Source: Bolinopsis microptera
Taxonomy: Eukaryota > Ctenophora > Tentaculata > Lobata > Bolinopsidae
Assembly: GCF_026151205.1 (NCBI RefSeq)
Contig: NW_026971897.1
Coordinates: 1 to 21,700 of the forward strand
Reading direction: 5' to 3'
DNA length: 21,700 bases
Part shown: piece after piece, positions 19,901 to 21,700 of the stretch
Layout of the letters: each line of letters starts with the position of its first letter
How positions within the stretch are numbered: position 1 is the stretch's first letter
Position numbers and translations under genes: made by a program
Notes under the pieces: generated by a model
What the model saw: the letters and a program-made list of their open reading frames with translations, nothing else
Databases searched by the model: none
Told to the model about the DNA's origin: nothing

Positions 19901-21299
19901 AAAATCGACCAAAACCAAAGGGGGGATATTTATTAAAAAACAAAAAACGGAAAATTAGAATAATCTATAATATTTAATCCGAAATTTTCCCGTTTATTTT
20001 TTTCTCCTCCCCCCCACTCCCTTAAATCCAAAAAAAAATTTTAAAACCCTGCAATGCCCCCCAAACCCCTTCCCCCTTATCCCAAGATATCAAAATATGA
20101 AATTCCCCCCCTGGGCTCCCTCCCCCTAAACCCTGAAAAGCAAATGCCCCTTTACAAACCCCAAAAAAGAAAAAAACCCAAAAAAAAAAACAAAAAACGG
20201 TCCCCCCTCGTTTTTTTTGTTTTTTTCCCCTTCCCTTGCTGAAAAAAAAATAAATTTTTGGGGGGGGACCCCTTTCCAAAAAAATTTAAAGAACACGCAA
20301 ACCGAAAAAACGAGGGATGCACCGTTTTTTTTTTTTAAAAAGGGGCACAGGTTTTGGGGCCCCCCACACACAACAAAAAGAAAAAATTAAAATTCCCATT
20401 TAAAAACACCACGCCCCCCCCCCCAGAAATCCGACCTGACAACTTAAACAATAAATTTTCCGGGTAAGTAAAAAAACAAAAAAAACCCTTTTCCCACTGT
20501 TTTTCTAGAAAAAATTATATTTTCCTGCAGGTTTCTCAAATTTAGGCAATCCATCACCGGCCCGCCGCCGCAAAATTTTAGGTATGGAGCCCCGCGCAAA
20601 GAAATTTGTTTTTTTGAATGGGGGGAAAAAGGGGGGGAAGGGTAAAAACTAAAAAGATTTTTAGACCGGGGGCCCCCAAAATACAGTTCGAAAAAAACCC
20701 TTGCGGGGGATTCCCCAAGCACTCCCAACACTTGGGGGGCCCCCCCAAAAACCCAAAAAACAATCCATTCGACGGGGAAAAAATGAAGGTGCTAATCCTA
20801 AAACCCTGGTAATTACCATGGCCCCCCAAAAGTTTTTGGGACGGAAAAAAAAAAGAAAGTTTTTTTTCGCCCCCCCGGAAAAATCCCGAAAAGTCCAACA
20901 TTAAAAAAAAAAGGGAAACAAAAAAAAAAAAAATTTAGAAACAATATCAAAACAAAAAAAAAACAATGGGCGAATAAACAAAAGGGGGCCCCCCCCCCCA
21001 CTGGGACCCAAAAAAAAGAAAAAAAAAGAAAAATAAAAAAAGTGCCAACCCTTAAGTTTTTTGAAGATGCCTTTTGGCTGAGAAAGGTTTTTTTTTTAAA
21101 TTTAATTGGCTATTTTTCAAAAAAAATTGGGCCCCGCAAAAAAAACCAAAAAAACCAGACCCTTTTTTACCCCCGGGGGTTTTTTTTTTTCCAAATACTG
21201 CGCTTTTTTTCCCCCAATCAATCCACCCCCCCCCAACCTGTTGAAAACCGATTTTAAAAAATTTCGGAGAAATGGGTTTTCAATTTCGTAGTCCCCCCT
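16929..21299. other. Homopolymer-expanded sequence, no reliable gene
   Basis: The run-rich texture returns soon after 16930 and intensifies past 17270. Open frames on both strands are Lys/Phe/Pro/Gly-rich and overlap antisense partners. A less distorted patch at about 19740-19980 is AT-rich and without a reading frame. No RNA gene, transposon end or domain was recognised. Confidence 0.55.
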
Positions 21300-21329
21300 C
21301 CTAGTATTTGAAAGTCCCCAAAAATGAAA

Positions 21330-21420
21330 AAATAGTAAAAAAAACGGGGTACATTGGCTTTTGGTGGGTTTAAATACTGAGGGGGGCCCTTTTTTTAAAA
21401 CTGAGGGTCCCCCCTTTTTA
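21330..21420 (+). repeat. Probable degraded copies of the 45-bp minisatellite
   Basis: AAAACGGGGTAC (about 21341-21352), later AAATACTGAGGGGGG (21373-21386) and AAACTGAGGGTCC (21398-21410) follow the unit order ACGGTACG...TATTACTGAGGGTCC, with runs expanded. ACTGAGGGTCC exactly matches the unit junction of the main array. The following sequence runs into T and C homopolymers, so unit count cannot be given. Confidence 0.5.
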
Positions 21421-21700
21421 ATTTTTTTTTAAACCCTGTTTAATTTTTTTTTCGAGAAAAAAAGAATTAAAATAGAACTAAATAGTCCCAATTAAAAAAA
21501 AAAAATGGGGGTTTTCCCCCCCTTTTTCCAAAATAACTAATCAAAATTTTTTTTGGGGGCAATTTTTTACCCCCTTCGTAAAAAAAAATTTTCTACAAAA
21601 GAGCCTTTTTGGGGGTTTAAAAAAAAAACACTAGCCCCAACGGTAAAACAATTTGGAAAACCCCCCCTCCCCCAAACCCCGGTTTTAAAATTTTAAAAAA
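21421..21700. other. Homopolymer-expanded tail, nothing recognised
   Basis: Runs of A, T, C and G dominate to the end of the window. No feature can be supported beyond the degraded minisatellite copies just upstream. Confidence 0.6.

Overview
The window looks like non-coding, repeat-bearing nuclear DNA from an AT-rich eukaryote. No bacterial or organelle gene layout is visible: the longest uninterrupted reading frame is about 172 codons and lies inside a G/C homopolymer repeat, no operons, tRNAs or rRNAs were recognised, and most of the sequence is AT-rich spacer with several independent tandem-repeat families. I cannot name the organism. No gene is confidently identified and no gene symbol is justified.

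Layout. Positions 1-6780 are the best-quality part: AT-rich unique sequence with small repeats (a ~13-bp GAGTGGAAAAA array at 1191-1265, a ~118-bp tandem duplication at 3131-3364, degenerate ~60-75-bp repeats at 4795-4975, an 18-bp hairpin-forming array at 5642-5760, and an ~85-bp direct duplication at 5851-5937 / 6115-6196). A TATAAAAG box at 6785 lies just upstream of the main feature: a minisatellite at 6856-8460 with a 45-bp unit, about 30 units. Every 7-8 units it carries a distinct variant monomer containing GGGACGAAAAGTC, so it has a higher-order repeat. Units resembling it reappear at the very end (about 21300-21420).

From about 8040 to 15100 and again from about 16930 to the end, nearly every base sits in an expanded homopolymer run. 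This is most easily explained by poor consensus (noisy long reads or unpolished gap fill), so reading frames there cannot be trusted. A second, GC-rich tandem array (unit about 28-33 bp) occupies 10129-10800 within that zone. Between the two poor zones, 15160-16930 is cleaner, richer in GC and protein-like in composition. It has one frame largely open over 15169-16059 and another over 16215-16928, both interrupted. It may be a decayed or error-broken coding segment, but I recognise no family.

How the parts may relate (inference): a promoter-like element, a phased higher-order minisatellite and its recurrence 13 kb away suggest a satellite-rich spacer or the flank of a repetitive locus. The most worthwhile item is the 45-bp array: its length equals 15 codons, one frame on each strand of the basic unit lacks stops, and the variant monomer has a short motif reminiscent of one part of hammerhead ribozymes, although the complete core is missing.
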